10,488 bases of DNA from an uncultured Collinsella sp. (GCA_900551625.1 URWZ01000042.1:1-10488); one strand, 5' to 3'; positions 1-7,464 are shown, counted from the stretch's first letter. Notes: generated by a model not told the origin, from the sequence alone. A program made the numbers and translations.

Positions 1-42
1 CACTGCATATCGTCGGCAGCGTCAGATGTGTATAAGAGACAG
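1..42 (+). other. Nextera i5-side sequencing adapter (not biological)
   Basis: Bases 10-23 read TCGTCGGCAGCGTC and 24-42 read AGATGTGTATAAGAGACAG, the standard Nextera read-1 adapter ending in the Tn5 mosaic end. Bases 2-9 read ACTGCATA, which matches an i5 index sequence I know from the Nextera set, and the leading C fits the end of P5. The open frame of the kinase extends into this adapter, giving a false N-terminus (residues MYKRQ). Nothing before base 43 should be annotated as genome. Confidence 0.98.
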
Positions 43-1644
43 CTCCAGACGGAGAACTCCGGGGAGGAGAACGGGGCGGAAGCCGTGCTGGAGATCATGC
101 AGGCCTATTCCGGCGAGCTGGGCCTGGACGGCCGGAGCCGAACCCTGTACATCCTGGACGGGGAGACCGGCGCCTATCTGGCCGGGACCGACGAGGCGGA
201 GGGCCGGGGTCTGGAGTACAACTCCCCCAATCTGACCCGGGCCCTGGTGGAGAAGGAGGAGGGGACACAGGCCAATATCGCCGCAGACTATATGGATGTG
301 GCGCTCCCCTTCAGCCGGGGAGACGGCCAGTATGTCATCTACACCCTGGACAACAAGACCACGGTGAACAGCCTGATCAACCAGATCTTTGTGCTGATCC
401 TGGAGTCACTTGTCTTTGGCCTGTTCATCTCCATCCTGCTCTCCTTCCTGCTGTCCAAAACCATGATCATCCCCATCCAGCGCCTGACCGAGGGAGCCAT
501 GCGGGTGGCGGAGGGGGATTTCTCCCGGCGGATCGAAGTGACCTCCCGGGATGAGATCGGCGTGCTCACCGACACCTTCAACGATATGGCGGGTCAGCTC
601 CAGGACACCATCCGCCAGGTGGAGAACGAGCGCAACAAGCTCAACACCCTCTTTCTCCACATGACGGACGGCGTGGTGGCCTTCTCCCGGACTGGAGAGG
701 TCATCCACTTCAATCCCTCCGCGGAGGAGATGCTCCACCGGCCCATCGGGACGGACACCACCTTCGGGGAGCTGTTCGGCGGCCTGGTCTCTCTGGAGCG
801 GGTGCTGGCGGTGCCCGACTACCTCCAGGAGGAGCAGACGGTTGAGGAGCGATTCCTCCAGCTGCTGATGGCTCCCTTCGACCGGGACCGGCAGGGGGGC
901 GTACTGGTGGTCATCCACGACGTCACCGAGCAGCGGAAGAACGAGGAGATGCGCCGGGAGTTCGTGGCCAACGTGTCCCACGAGCTGCGCACCCCCCTCA
1001 CCAACATCCGCAGCTATGCCGAAACGCTGGTGGACAGCGCCGGAGACCTGCCCCCAGCCATGGAGAAGAAGTTCCTGGGAGTCATCCTCAACGAGAGCGA
1101 CCGCATGACCCACATCGTCCAGGACCTGCTCACCCTGTCCCGGTTCGACTCCGGGCGGGATGATCTGAAGCTGGCGCGGTTCTCCTTCGAGGCGGCGGTG
1201 CAGGACCTGTACAACGCGGTCTATATGGAGGCCCAGCGCCACAGCCATGCCCTTGAGCTGAAGATCGAGCCGGAGCTGCCCGAGATCGTGGCCGACCGGG
1301 AGCGAGTGGTCCAAGTGATGATGAACATCGTGTCCAACTCCATCAAGTACACGCCGGACGGAGGGCGCATCGTCATCTCCGCCGGACGGCGGGGGGACCG
1401 GGTGTGGATGTTGGTGGATGACAACGGCATCGGCATCCCGCCGGAGGACCGGCCCCGCATCTTCGAGCGGTTTTATCGGGTCGACAAGGCCCGGTCCCGC
1501 CAGTCGGGCGGGACCGGACTGGGCCTGTCCATCGCCAAGGAGATCATCGACCGGCACCAGGGCGTGCTGGAGCTGGCCGACAAGGAGGGCCCGGGACTGG
1601 CGGTGCGGATGGAGCTGAAGATAGAGGGGCCGGACCATGAATAG
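43..1644 (+). CDS. walK: Sensor histidine kinase, WalK/PhoR type (5' partial)
   Basis: This is a membrane sensor kinase that autophosphorylates on histidine and passes phosphate to a response regulator. In Gram-positives the WalK (YycG) branch controls cell-wall homeostasis. The 533 residues present contain, in order: the end of an extracytoplasmic sensor domain (about 1-110), a transmembrane helix (about 113-137), a HAMP domain (about 139-191), a PAS domain (about 197-295), HisKA with VSHELRTPLT (phospho-acceptor H313), and a HATPase domain (about 415-527) with the N box around N432, DDNGIGI at 459-465 and GGTGLGLS at 489-496. The N-terminus, the first transmembrane helix and the start codon lie outside the molecule. 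The stop overlaps the next start by 8 bp, so the two genes were co-transcribed. The HAMP-PAS-HisKA order and the YycH-like neighbour favour WalK over PhoR, but PhoR remains possible. GC content and codon use differ clearly from the genes beyond about 2080. Confidence 0.88.
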   Translation, partial: LQTENSGEENGAEAVLEIMQAYSGELGLDGRSRTLYILDGETGAYLAGTDEAEGRGLEYNSPNLTRALVEKEEGTQANIAADYMDVALPFSRGDGQYVIYTLDNKTTVNSLINQIFVLILESLVFGLFISILLSFLLSKTMIIPIQRLTEGAMRVAEGDFSRRIEVTSRDEIGVLTDTFNDMAGQLQDTIRQVENERNKLNTLFLHMTDGVVAFSRTGEVIHFNPSAEEMLHRPIGTDTTFGELFGGLVSLERVLAVPDYLQEEQTVEERFLQLLMAPFDRDRQGGVLVVIHDVTEQRKNEEMRREFVANVSHELRTPLTNIRSYAETLVDSAGDLPPAMEKKFLGVILNESDRMTHIVQDLLTLSRFDSGRDDLKLARFSFEAAVQDLYNAVYMEAQRHSHALELKIEPELPEIVADRERVVQVMMNIVSNSIKYTPDGGRIVISAGRRGDRVWMLVDDNGIGIPPEDRPRIFERFYRVDKARSRQSGGTGLGLSIAKEIIDRHQGVLELADKEGPGLAVRMELKIEGPDHE

Positions 1645-2869
1645 AAAGAGCAAGCACGCCCGCCTGCTGGAGCTGGGCAAGGACGTGCTGATCGTCCTGC
1701 TGGCCTGCTCAGCGGTGTGGCTGACTACCAGGGTCCAGCGCACCGGGAGCTTGGGAGATCTGCTGGCGGACACGCCCCAGGAGGGGCAGGGCCAGACCCA
1801 GGCCCCCGGCCAGATGGAGATGGTCCGCCCGGTACGGATGGCGGCAGTGGGCAGGAGCGGAGAGACCACCATCCGCTATGGGGCACAGTATGACCAGCAG
1901 AGCACCGACGCCCTATTCCAGCAGGTGGCCAATCTGCTGGTGGAGGCGCTGAGCGACGGGGGAGAGATGAGCCCCGTCAGCCAGTGGGAGTGGCGCACCG
2001 CCCTGACCTCCCCGCCCAGCCTGTACTTCGACCTGATGGAGGGGGTCCCCCTGTCGGTGCTGACGGGCTATCCGGTCGACAATCTCGATATTCAATGGTT
2101 CCAGGCTGCCGCTCAGACGGCGTCGTATTTGATGGCGCTGCTGTGGTGGCGCTATCTGTGGCCCCGCTCCTTCATGGCGCGCCGGCAGGGCGAGCGCCCG
2201 CTCGGTGGGGGAACAGGCGCGGCATGGAAGCGCATCGTCTGCGTTGTCGTGATCGGTCTGTCCATGCAGGTGGTCGTTGGCTACGTGACCGACGCCGTGC
2301 TGTCGCTGTTGCCCGAGGCGGCGGCCGATTACAGCGAACTTGTCGAGGAGACGGGCATGGGCGACACGAGCTATCTGGCCGTCCTGACCACGGTGCTCGG
2401 CGCGCCGTTTTGCGAAGAGCTCCTGGTGCGCGGCATCATCTTTGAGTTTTCGCTCCGAGCGTTTAATCCGCAGTGCCGCCCACTTTGGAAGCGCCGGCGT
2501 CGTGCGAGCGCGCAGGACGGCGCCATGGTGCCCTGGGCGGCCCCAAGCACGTGGGGTATCGCCGCGGCGATTGTGTTGCAGGCGGCAATCTTCGGTTTTA
2601 TGCACATGAATTGGGTGCAAGGTTGCTACGCGGGTGCCGCCGGCCTCATCTTTGGCTGGGTGCTCGTGACGACCGGAAAGCTTCGCTATACGATCCTGCT
2701 GCATTTTGCCTTTAATGCCGGGTCGTATCTCATGACGTTGCTCTGGTTTGTGAACACGCCGTTCGACGTGGCAATTACGGTCGCTATCGCCGGCGTCATC
2801 CTCGTTGAGGCAATGCGCTCGCTGCGCCACGCGTGTGGGATGGACGCAGCGAGCGCGCCGCTGCCCTAG
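1637..2869 (+). CDS. Chimeric reading frame: YycH-like N-terminus joined to a CPBP-family intramembrane protease
   Basis: The 410-residue frame has two unrelated halves. Residues 1 to about 148 start eight bases before the kinase stop, carry one N-terminal transmembrane helix (about 15-31) and then an extracytoplasmic region. Position and layout fit YycH, the negative regulator of WalK. Residues from about 150 form a polytopic membrane protein with the three CPBP (CAAX protease and bacteriocin-processing, Abi) motifs: EExxxR at E260-R265, FxxxH at F319-H323 and HxxxN at H356-N360. These carry the likely metal ligands of a membrane-embedded metalloprotease. CPBP substrates are usually unknown; roles include peptide processing and bacteriocin self-immunity. 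Codon use changes at the join: before it leucine is almost always CTG, after it CTC, CTT, ATT and TTT become common. The downstream neighbours all belong to the second organism. I infer that the fusion is an artefact and that both genes are truncated here, YycH at its 3' end and CPBP at its 5' end. The CPBP assignment is firm; YycH is moderate. Confidence 0.75.
   Translation: MNRKSKHARLLELGKDVLIVLLACSAVWLTTRVQRTGSLGDLLADTPQEGQGQTQAPGQMEMVRPVRMAAVGRSGETTIRYGAQYDQQSTDALFQQVANLLVEALSDGGEMSPVSQWEWRTALTSPPSLYFDLMEGVPLSVLTGYPVDNLDIQWFQAAAQTASYLMALLWWRYLWPRSFMARRQGERPLGGGTGAAWKRIVCVVVIGLSMQVVVGYVTDAVLSLLPEAAADYSELVEETGMGDTSYLAVLTTVLGAPFCEELLVRGIIFEFSLRAFNPQCRPLWKRRRRASAQDGAMVPWAAPSTWGIAAAIVLQAAIFGFMHMNWVQGCYAGAAGLIFGWVLVTTGKLRYTILLHFAFNAGSYLMTLLWFVNTPFDVAITVAIAGVILVEAMRSLRHACGMDAASAPLP
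2050..2100. other. Probable chimeric junction between two genomes
   Basis: Within this interval the protein changes from a YycH-like extracytoplasmic domain to a CPBP membrane protease, and base and codon use change with it. A GTCGAC hexamer at 2075-2080 lies near the centre and could be chance or the short shared sequence at which a polymerase or assembler switched template. The exact base cannot be fixed without the parent sequences. Confidence 0.75.
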
Positions 2870-5013
2870 TTGCGACGCCCGCCTCCGTTGGCGCCCTGCC
2901 GTCCCTGGGCCGCGCGATTGCGACCGGCAGTGTTCTGTGCGCGCGACATGCCGCTGTGCCCCTTGCTGCCCTTTGGCCCCTTGCCGGCACCGCCAGCGCC
3001 ACCGTGCGGCTTGCCGCCTTTCTTGCCAGCGCCGTGTCCGCCGTCAGCAGATGTCTCGCCCGGGCGTGGCGGCACGGGGCGAATCAGACAATGCTTGGTG
3101 TAGCCGATCAGGTCACGACGCCCGGCCTTTTCCAGCGCCTCGCGTACGAGCTTGTAGTTCTCGGGCTTGCGATACTGGATGAGCGCGCGTTGCATGGCCT
3201 TCTCATGCGGGTCGCGCGCCACATAGATCGGCTGCATGGTACGCGGATCTACGCCGGTGTAGTACATGCAGGTCGACATGGTGGACGGCGTGGGGTAGAA
3301 GTCCTGCACTTGCTCGGGCATGTAGCCCATGTCGCGCACGGCCTCGGCAAGGTCCACGGCTTCCTTCATGGTTGAGCCGGGATGGCTCGAAATCAGATAC
3401 GGCACTACGTACTGCTTGAGTCCGTACTCGCGGTTCAGGCGCTCAAATTTGCGGCAGAACGCATCGTAGACGGCTCGGCTCGGCTTGCCCATCACGGACA
3501 GCACCGCGTCGCTCACGTGCTCGGGCGCTACGCGCAGCTGGCCCGAGACATGGTGCTCCAGCAGCTCGCGCAAAAACTCGTCCGAGGCATCGGCCATGGT
3601 GTAGTCGAAGCGGATGCCGCTGCGCACGAAGACCTTCTTGACGCCCGGCAGCTTGCGCAGGTCGCGCAGCAACTGCGTGTAGCCGCTCTCGTCGACCACC
3701 ATGTTCTTGCACACGCTTGGCCACAGGCAGCGCTTGTTCTTGCACACGCCGTGCTTGAGCTGCTTGTCGCAGGCGGGACGGCTAAAGTTTGCCGTCGGTC
3801 CGCCCACGTCGTTGATGTATCCCTTAAACTCGGGGTCGTGCGTGAGCAGCTCGGCCTCGCGCATGATCGAGTCGTGGCTGCGCATCTGTAGCACGCGACC
3901 CTGGTGGAAGGTGAGGGCGCAAAACGAGCACTCGCCAAAACAGCCGCGGTTGGAGCTAATTGAAAACTTGATCTCGGCAAAGGCCGGCACGCCGCCCGCC
4001 GCGTCGTAATCGGGATGCCAGTCGCGTGCGTAGGGGAGTTCGGCCACCTCGTCCATCTCATCGGTAGTGAGCGTCGCCGACGGCGGGTTTTGCACCACAT
4101 AGACGCTGTTGGGGTAGGGCTCTACCAGGCGATGCCCGGTGATGGGGTCCATATTCTGCTGCTGCACGTTAAAGCTGCGCGCGTAGTTGAGCTTGTCGGC
4201 GGCAAGATCGTCCCAGCTGGGCAGCAGGTCGTAGTCGTAGACCTCGTCGAGCGAGCTCGTGCGGTAGACGGTACCGTTGATATAGGTAATCTGATCGACG
4301 GGCAGTCCCGCGTCGAGCGCGTCGGCGATCTCGACGATCGCGTGCTCGCCCATGCCGTAGATGAGAATGTCGGCGCCCGAGTCGAGCAGTACCGAGCGCT
4401 TGAGCTTGTCCTGCCAGTAGTCGTAGTGGGCCAGGCGACGCAGGCTTGCCTCGATGCCGCCGATAATGATGGGAGCGTCCTTGAACGTCTGGCGAATGAG
4501 GTTGCCGTAGACCGTGACGGCACGATTGGGACGGCGCCCCTCCTCGCCACCGGGGGTATAGGCGTCGGTGTGGCGGCGGTGCTTGGTCACCGAATAGTGG
4601 TTGACCATGGAGTCCATGTTGCCGGCGCTGACGAGAAAGCCCAGGCGAGGCTCGCCGAGCACCGTGATGCTGGCGGGGTCGGTCCAGTCGGGCTGGCAGA
4701 TGATGCCCACTTTGTAGCCGTGCGCGTCGAGTACGCGGCTGACGATGGCCATACCAAAGCTGGGATGGTCCACGTAGGCGTCGCCGCAGATGTAGACAAA
4801 GTCGCACTGGTCCCAACCGCGCGCATCCATGTCGGCGCGGCTGACGGGGAGGAACTTATTGCGGCCCGGTCGCCAGGGGCGGGCGGGCGTCGCTTGGGAA
4901 TGCTTGGTGCGGGCGACCGTGGCCTGCGCCTTACCGCCACGCTTTTGCTGCTGGCCCTGTTTGCCCTGTTGACTGCGCTGGTTGTTCTGAGCGTGCTGAG
5001 GCTTTTTTGCCAC
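2866..5013 (-). CDS. ygiQ: YgiQ-family (UPF0313) radical SAM protein
   Basis: This is a 715-residue member of the YgiQ family, predicted to cleave S-adenosylmethionine with a [4Fe-4S] cluster. The physiological substrate is not established. I place the start at GTG 5011-5013: on the minus strand GGGAGG lies four bases before it, and the family core begins about 50 residues later. An upstream in-frame ATG at 5184 lacks such a site. Seen in the protein: a Gln/Lys-rich tail (1 to about 45), the UPF0313 N-terminal domain with GDAYVDHPSFGMAI (77-90), the radical SAM motif CxxxCxxC at C358, C362 and C365, a second cysteine group typical of the family at C415, C424, C429 and C435, and a DUF3362-like C-terminal region (about 560-648). 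A Gly/Lys/Arg-rich basic tail (about 650-715) ends the protein. Length is close to the E. coli protein (about 740) although the tails differ. It converges on the CPBP gene, and the two stop codons overlap. Confidence 0.95.
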   Translation of the reverse strand: MAKKPQHAQNNQRSQQGKQGQQQKRGGKAQATVARTKHSQATPARPWRPGRNKFLPVSRADMDARGWDQCDFVYICGDAYVDHPSFGMAIVSRVLDAHGYKVGIICQPDWTDPASITVLGEPRLGFLVSAGNMDSMVNHYSVTKHRRHTDAYTPGGEEGRRPNRAVTVYGNLIRQTFKDAPIIIGGIEASLRRLAHYDYWQDKLKRSVLLDSGADILIYGMGEHAIVEIADALDAGLPVDQITYINGTVYRTSSLDEVYDYDLLPSWDDLAADKLNYARSFNVQQQNMDPITGHRLVEPYPNSVYVVQNPPSATLTTDEMDEVAELPYARDWHPDYDAAGGVPAFAEIKFSISSNRGCFGECSFCALTFHQGRVLQMRSHDSIMREAELLTHDPEFKGYINDVGGPTANFSRPACDKQLKHGVCKNKRCLWPSVCKNMVVDESGYTQLLRDLRKLPGVKKVFVRSGIRFDYTMADASDEFLRELLEHHVSGQLRVAPEHVSDAVLSVMGKPSRAVYDAFCRKFERLNREYGLKQYVVPYLISSHPGSTMKEAVDLAEAVRDMGYMPEQVQDFYPTPSTMSTCMYYTGVDPRTMQPIYVARDPHEKAMQRALIQYRKPENYKLVREALEKAGRRDLIGYTKHCLIRPVPPRPGETSADGGHGAGKKGGKPHGGAGGAGKGPKGSKGHSGMSRAQNTAGRNRAAQGRQGANGGGRRN

Positions 5014-5044
5014 GATCCCTCCCGGTGTTTGTATGCTGCACGTA

Positions 5045-5050
5045 ATTGTA
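5045..5050 (-). promoter_or_regulatory. Candidate -10 element for ygiQ
   Basis: Read on the minus strand this is TACAAT, five of six matches to the -10 consensus, 31 bases before the chosen GTG start. No convincing -35 is seen at 16-18 bp spacing. That space is filled by the inverted repeat at 5051-5085. Confidence 0.4.
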
Positions 5051-5085
5051 ACCAGTCTTTTTGGGACGGCGCTAAAAAGACTGGT
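5051..5085. repeat. Perfect 12-bp inverted repeat between divergent genes
   Basis: ACCAGTCTTTTT (5051-5062) and AAAAAGACTGGT (5074-5085) are exact reverse complements around an 11-base centre. The repeat abuts the candidate ygiQ -10 and sits between ygiQ and the divergent DUF1275 gene. It is not followed by a T-tract outside the stem, so it does not look like an ordinary terminator. An operator for a dimeric regulator of ygiQ is the simplest reading. An RNA hairpin in an untranslated leader is the alternative. Confidence 0.7.
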
Positions 5086-5266
5086 GGAGTACATGGGCTG
5101 GCGGATCGGCGCGTCGATGCGTGTGTTGTTTGTTTCCAGACTGTGTATCTGCGCGTTGGGGAACCCGTCTCGCGCCCATGCCATGTTGTCAATGGGTTAC
5201 AGTATGAACGGCGGCTATGTTTCCGCCAACGCACGAGAGAGTCGTCAACAAGGAGGATGCACGACG

Positions 5267-5983
5267 ATGCAGCGTGCCAAACAGATATCGGAGTCTATTG
5301 AGCTGGGCATCATCTTGGCGCTCGCCGGTGGCTTTATGGACGTGTATTCGTACATTGGGCGCGACCATGTTTTCGCCAACGCGCAGACGGGCAATATCTT
5401 GCTGGTGGGCGTGAGCATCTCAGAGGGCAATTGGGCGCTGGCGGGGCGTTACTTCTTCCCCGTGGTGTCGTTTGCCGTGGGTATTATGCTTGCCGACCTG
5501 GTTCACGAGCGGTTTGGCAGCGTGATTCACTGGCGCCAAGTGACGGTGTTCTTTGAAGCCATCATCTTGCTGGGCGTGAGCTTTATCCCCGGTGGCGGTT
5601 ACAACCTGCTCGCCAACTGCCTCACCTCGTTTGCCTGCGGCATGCAGGTCGAGAGCTTCCGCAAGATACATGGACACGGCATCGCCACGACCATGTGCAT
5701 CGGTAACCTGCGCAATGCGCTGCAAAACGTGGACGACTACATCATCACCCACAAGCGCGGCTTTTTGGAAAACGGCGTGCTGTACTTTGGCGTGATCTTT
5801 ACCTTTGTGTTTGGCGCCGTGCTGGGCAACTGGTGTATTGAGCGCATGGGGTTGCACTCCATTGCGGTGGCGAGTGTGCTGCTGTTTATCGCGTTTGCCA
5901 TCATGTTTATCGACCGCGAGCGTGACTTGCGCTCTCGCTGGAAACGCGCCTGCGAAGATTGGAAAGACGCCTGCCAAAAATAG
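5267..5983 (+). CDS. YoaK/DUF1275 family membrane protein
   Basis: This is a 238-residue integral membrane protein of the DUF1275 (YoaK) family. Its function is unknown; a transport role has been suggested for relatives but not proven. Family hallmarks are GGFMDVYSY at 21-29 and the TGN motif at 41-43 just after it. A related segment, TTMCIGNLRN, occurs at 141-150. About six hydrophobic segments are visible, near 12-30, 58-78, 92-108, 112-128, 171-189 and 196-214. The protein ends in a charged cytoplasmic tail. The start is ATG 5267, chosen because AAGGAGG at 5250-5256 is a near-perfect ribosome binding site 10 bases upstream. The open frame extends to 5033, but upstream ATGs lack a site and the extension has no family similarity. 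It is transcribed away from ygiQ and ends before a clear terminator, so it is probably monocistronic. Confidence 0.9.
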   Translation: MQRAKQISESIELGIILALAGGFMDVYSYIGRDHVFANAQTGNILLVGVSISEGNWALAGRYFFPVVSFAVGIMLADLVHERFGSVIHWRQVTVFFEAIILLGVSFIPGGGYNLLANCLTSFACGMQVESFRKIHGHGIATTMCIGNLRNALQNVDDYIITHKRGFLENGVLYFGVIFTFVFGAVLGNWCIERMGLHSIAVASVLLFIAFAIMFIDRERDLRSRWKRACEDWKDACQK

Positions 5984-5993
5984 CGGCAGGATG

Positions 5994-6018
5994 TGACAGG
6001 GGGACAGTCCCTTTGTCA
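5994..6018. repeat. Extragenic palindrome
   Basis: TGACA (5994-5998) pairs with TGTCA (6014-6018), and inside it GGGA pairs with TCCC around a CAG loop. Two G.U wobbles make the stem continuous at 11 pairs in RNA. It lies just after the DUF1275 stop and before the terminator. I recall similar GGGACAGTCCC elements in intergenic DNA of gut Gram-positives, including Coriobacteriia, but cannot verify this. Confidence 0.55.
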
Positions 6019-6037
6019 GATAGATCGATAATGGGGA

Positions 6038-6070
6038 GGGGACGGCCATCTCGGCCGCCCCTTTTTGTTT
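6038..6070 (+). terminator. Rho-independent terminator of the DUF1275 gene
   Basis: GGGG (6038-6041), a bulged A, CGGCC (6043-6047), loop ATCTC, then GGCCGCCCC (6053-6061) forms a nine-pair GC stem, followed directly by TTTTTGTTT. Confidence 0.88.
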
Positions 6071-6098
6071 AGTGGTCTGGTGGTGACGATACCAGTTG

Positions 6099-6169
6099 TT
6101 GAAACGCTTTAACACTTTTGATGTTCTCGCGTGTTTTTTGTTTCAAAAGCGTTAGGATGGGACTTATAG
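6099..6169 (+). promoter_or_regulatory. Candidate regulatory region of the fucO-like gene with two operator-like half sites
   Basis: TTGAAACGCTTTAA at 6099-6112 is an imperfect palindrome centred on CG, in the style of LacI/GalR-family operators. Its core AACGCTTT (6103-6110) recurs inverted as AAAGCGTT at 6146-6153. A -10-like TTATAG lies at 6164-6169 with a poor -35 (TTTCAA, 6141-6146) 17 bp upstream. The second site would fall between them, a usual place for repression. The repeats are seen directly; the promoter and the regulator type are inference. Confidence 0.4.
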
Positions 6170-6212
6170 CGCGGGACGTAATGGATGCCCCGCACACGAT
6201 GGGAGGCTATCA

Positions 6213-7379
6213 ATGGCTAATCGTTTCGTTCTCAACACCATCTCTTATCATGGTTCCGGCGCCATCAAGGAGATCCCCGGCGAGCTCCAGCGTCGCGGCT
6301 ACAAGAAGATCTTCGTCTGCTCCGACCCCGATCTGGTTAAGTTTGGCGTTACCGCTAAGGTGACCGACGAACTCGACGCCGCCGGCATCGCTTGGAGCCT
6401 CTACTCCGAGATCAAGCCCAACCCCACTATCCAGAACGTCAAGGACGGCGTCGAGGCCTTCAAGGCCGCCGAGGCTGACGCTATCGTGACCATTGGTGGT
6501 GGCTCCTCCATGGACACCGCCAAGGCTATCGGCATCATCATCAACAACCCCGAGTTCGCCGATGTCCGCAGCCTCGAGGGCGTTGCTCCCACTAAGAACC
6601 ATGCCGTGTTCACCATCGCCGTGCCGACGACCGCCGGTACCGCCGCCGAGGTGACCATCAACTACGTCATCACTGACCCCGAGAAGGTCCGCAAGTTCGT
6701 GTGCGTTGACACCAACGACGCCCCCGAGGTCGCCGTCGTCGATCCCGACATGATGGCTTCCATGCCCGCCGGCCTGACCGCCTCCACCGGCATGGACGCT
6801 CTGACCCACGCCATCGAGGGCTACACCACCAAGGGCGCTTGGGAGCTCTCCGACATGTTCCACTTTGAGGCTATTAAGCTGATTAGCGAGAACCTGCGCG
6901 ACTCTGTCGCCGAGGCCAAGTCCGGTCAGCCCGGCTCCGGCCGCGAGGGTATGGCTCTTGGCCAGTATGTCGCCGGCATGGGCTTCTCCAACGTTGGCCT
7001 GGGCATCGACCACGCCATGGCTCACACCCTGTCCGCTCACTACGACACCCCGCACGGCGTTGCTTGCGCCATGCTGCTGCCGATCGCCATGGAGTTCAAC
7101 AAGCCGGTTTGCGCCGAGCGCCTGGCCAAGGTTGCCGTCGCCATGGGCGTTGACACCACGGGCATGAGCACCGACGAGGCTGCCGACGCCGCTATCGCCG
7201 CCGTTAAGCAGCTTTCCGCCGACGTGAACATCCCGCACGTCTGCGAGGCCATGAAGGCTGACGAGATCGAGGTCCTGGCCAAGGACGCCATGGCCGACGC
7301 CTGCTTCCCGGGTAACCCGCGTGAGGCAACGCTCGACGACGTCATCGAGCTCTTCAAGAAGATCTGCCCGGCTGCCTAG
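6213..7379 (+). CDS. fucO: Iron-dependent alcohol dehydrogenase, lactaldehyde reductase (FucO-like)
   Basis: This 388-residue group III (Fe-ADH) cytoplasmic enzyme most resembles E. coli FucO. FucO reduces L-lactaldehyde to (S)-1,2-propanediol with NADH during anaerobic fucose or rhamnose breakdown. Long blocks match FucO as I remember it, for example NNPEFADVRSLEG (111-123), PTTAGTAAEVTINYVITD (138-155) and ALGQYVAGMGFSNVGLG (248-264). The NAD-binding GGGS is at 95-98. The four expected metal ligands are present: D195, H199, H267 and H281. The start at ATG 6213 has GGGAGG six bases upstream. Codons are strongly biased to GCC, CGC, AAG, ATC and GAG, which suggests high expression. It stands alone between terminators with no fuc or rha genes visible, so the real substrate could be another short aldehyde or diol. 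Confidence 0.92.
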   Translation: MANRFVLNTISYHGSGAIKEIPGELQRRGYKKIFVCSDPDLVKFGVTAKVTDELDAAGIAWSLYSEIKPNPTIQNVKDGVEAFKAAEADAIVTIGGGSSMDTAKAIGIIINNPEFADVRSLEGVAPTKNHAVFTIAVPTTAGTAAEVTINYVITDPEKVRKFVCVDTNDAPEVAVVDPDMMASMPAGLTASTGMDALTHAIEGYTTKGAWELSDMFHFEAIKLISENLRDSVAEAKSGQPGSGREGMALGQYVAGMGFSNVGLGIDHAMAHTLSAHYDTPHGVACAMLLPIAMEFNKPVCAERLAKVAVAMGVDTTGMSTDEAADAAIAAVKQLSADVNIPHVCEAMKADEIEVLAKDAMADACFPGNPREATLDDVIELFKKICPAA

Positions 7380-7432
7380 CCTAGTTTGGTGTTCTTTCGC
7401 CTGTAGGCGTATGGTCTTTTGACTTGCCGCTG

Positions 7433-7464
7433 GCCCCGCCGCGCTACGCGCGGCGGGGCTTTTT
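7433..7464 (+). terminator. Strong rho-independent terminator of fucO
   Basis: GCCCCGCCGCGC (7433-7444) and GCGCGGCGGGGC (7448-7459) form a perfect 12-pair GC stem with loop TAC, followed by five Ts. Confidence 0.95.

Noticed and set aside
28..42. ATG at 28 as the start of the histidine kinase
   Set aside because: The ATG and the following four codons lie in the Nextera adapter. The gene is truncated and has no start in this molecule.
406..1872. 488-codon open frame on the minus strand over the kinase
   Set aside because: It is a GC-rich shadow of the kinase and YycH-like frames, with no recognisable motifs, and the plus strand carries a complete set of kinase domains.
1637..2869. A novel YycH-CPBP fusion protein acting as a WalK-linked protease
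   Set aside because: The two halves differ in base and codon use and belong to neighbourhoods of different bacterial groups. With adapters showing an amplified molecule, a chimera is far simpler.
5033..5266. N-terminal extension of the DUF1275 protein
   Set aside because: A near-perfect AAGGAGG precedes ATG 5267, and the upstream residues span the regulatory inverted repeat and have no family similarity.
4015..5301. 428-codon plus-strand frame antisense to ygiQ
   Set aside because: The minus strand encodes intact YgiQ motifs across the same bases. The plus-strand product is low-complexity and shows no family features.
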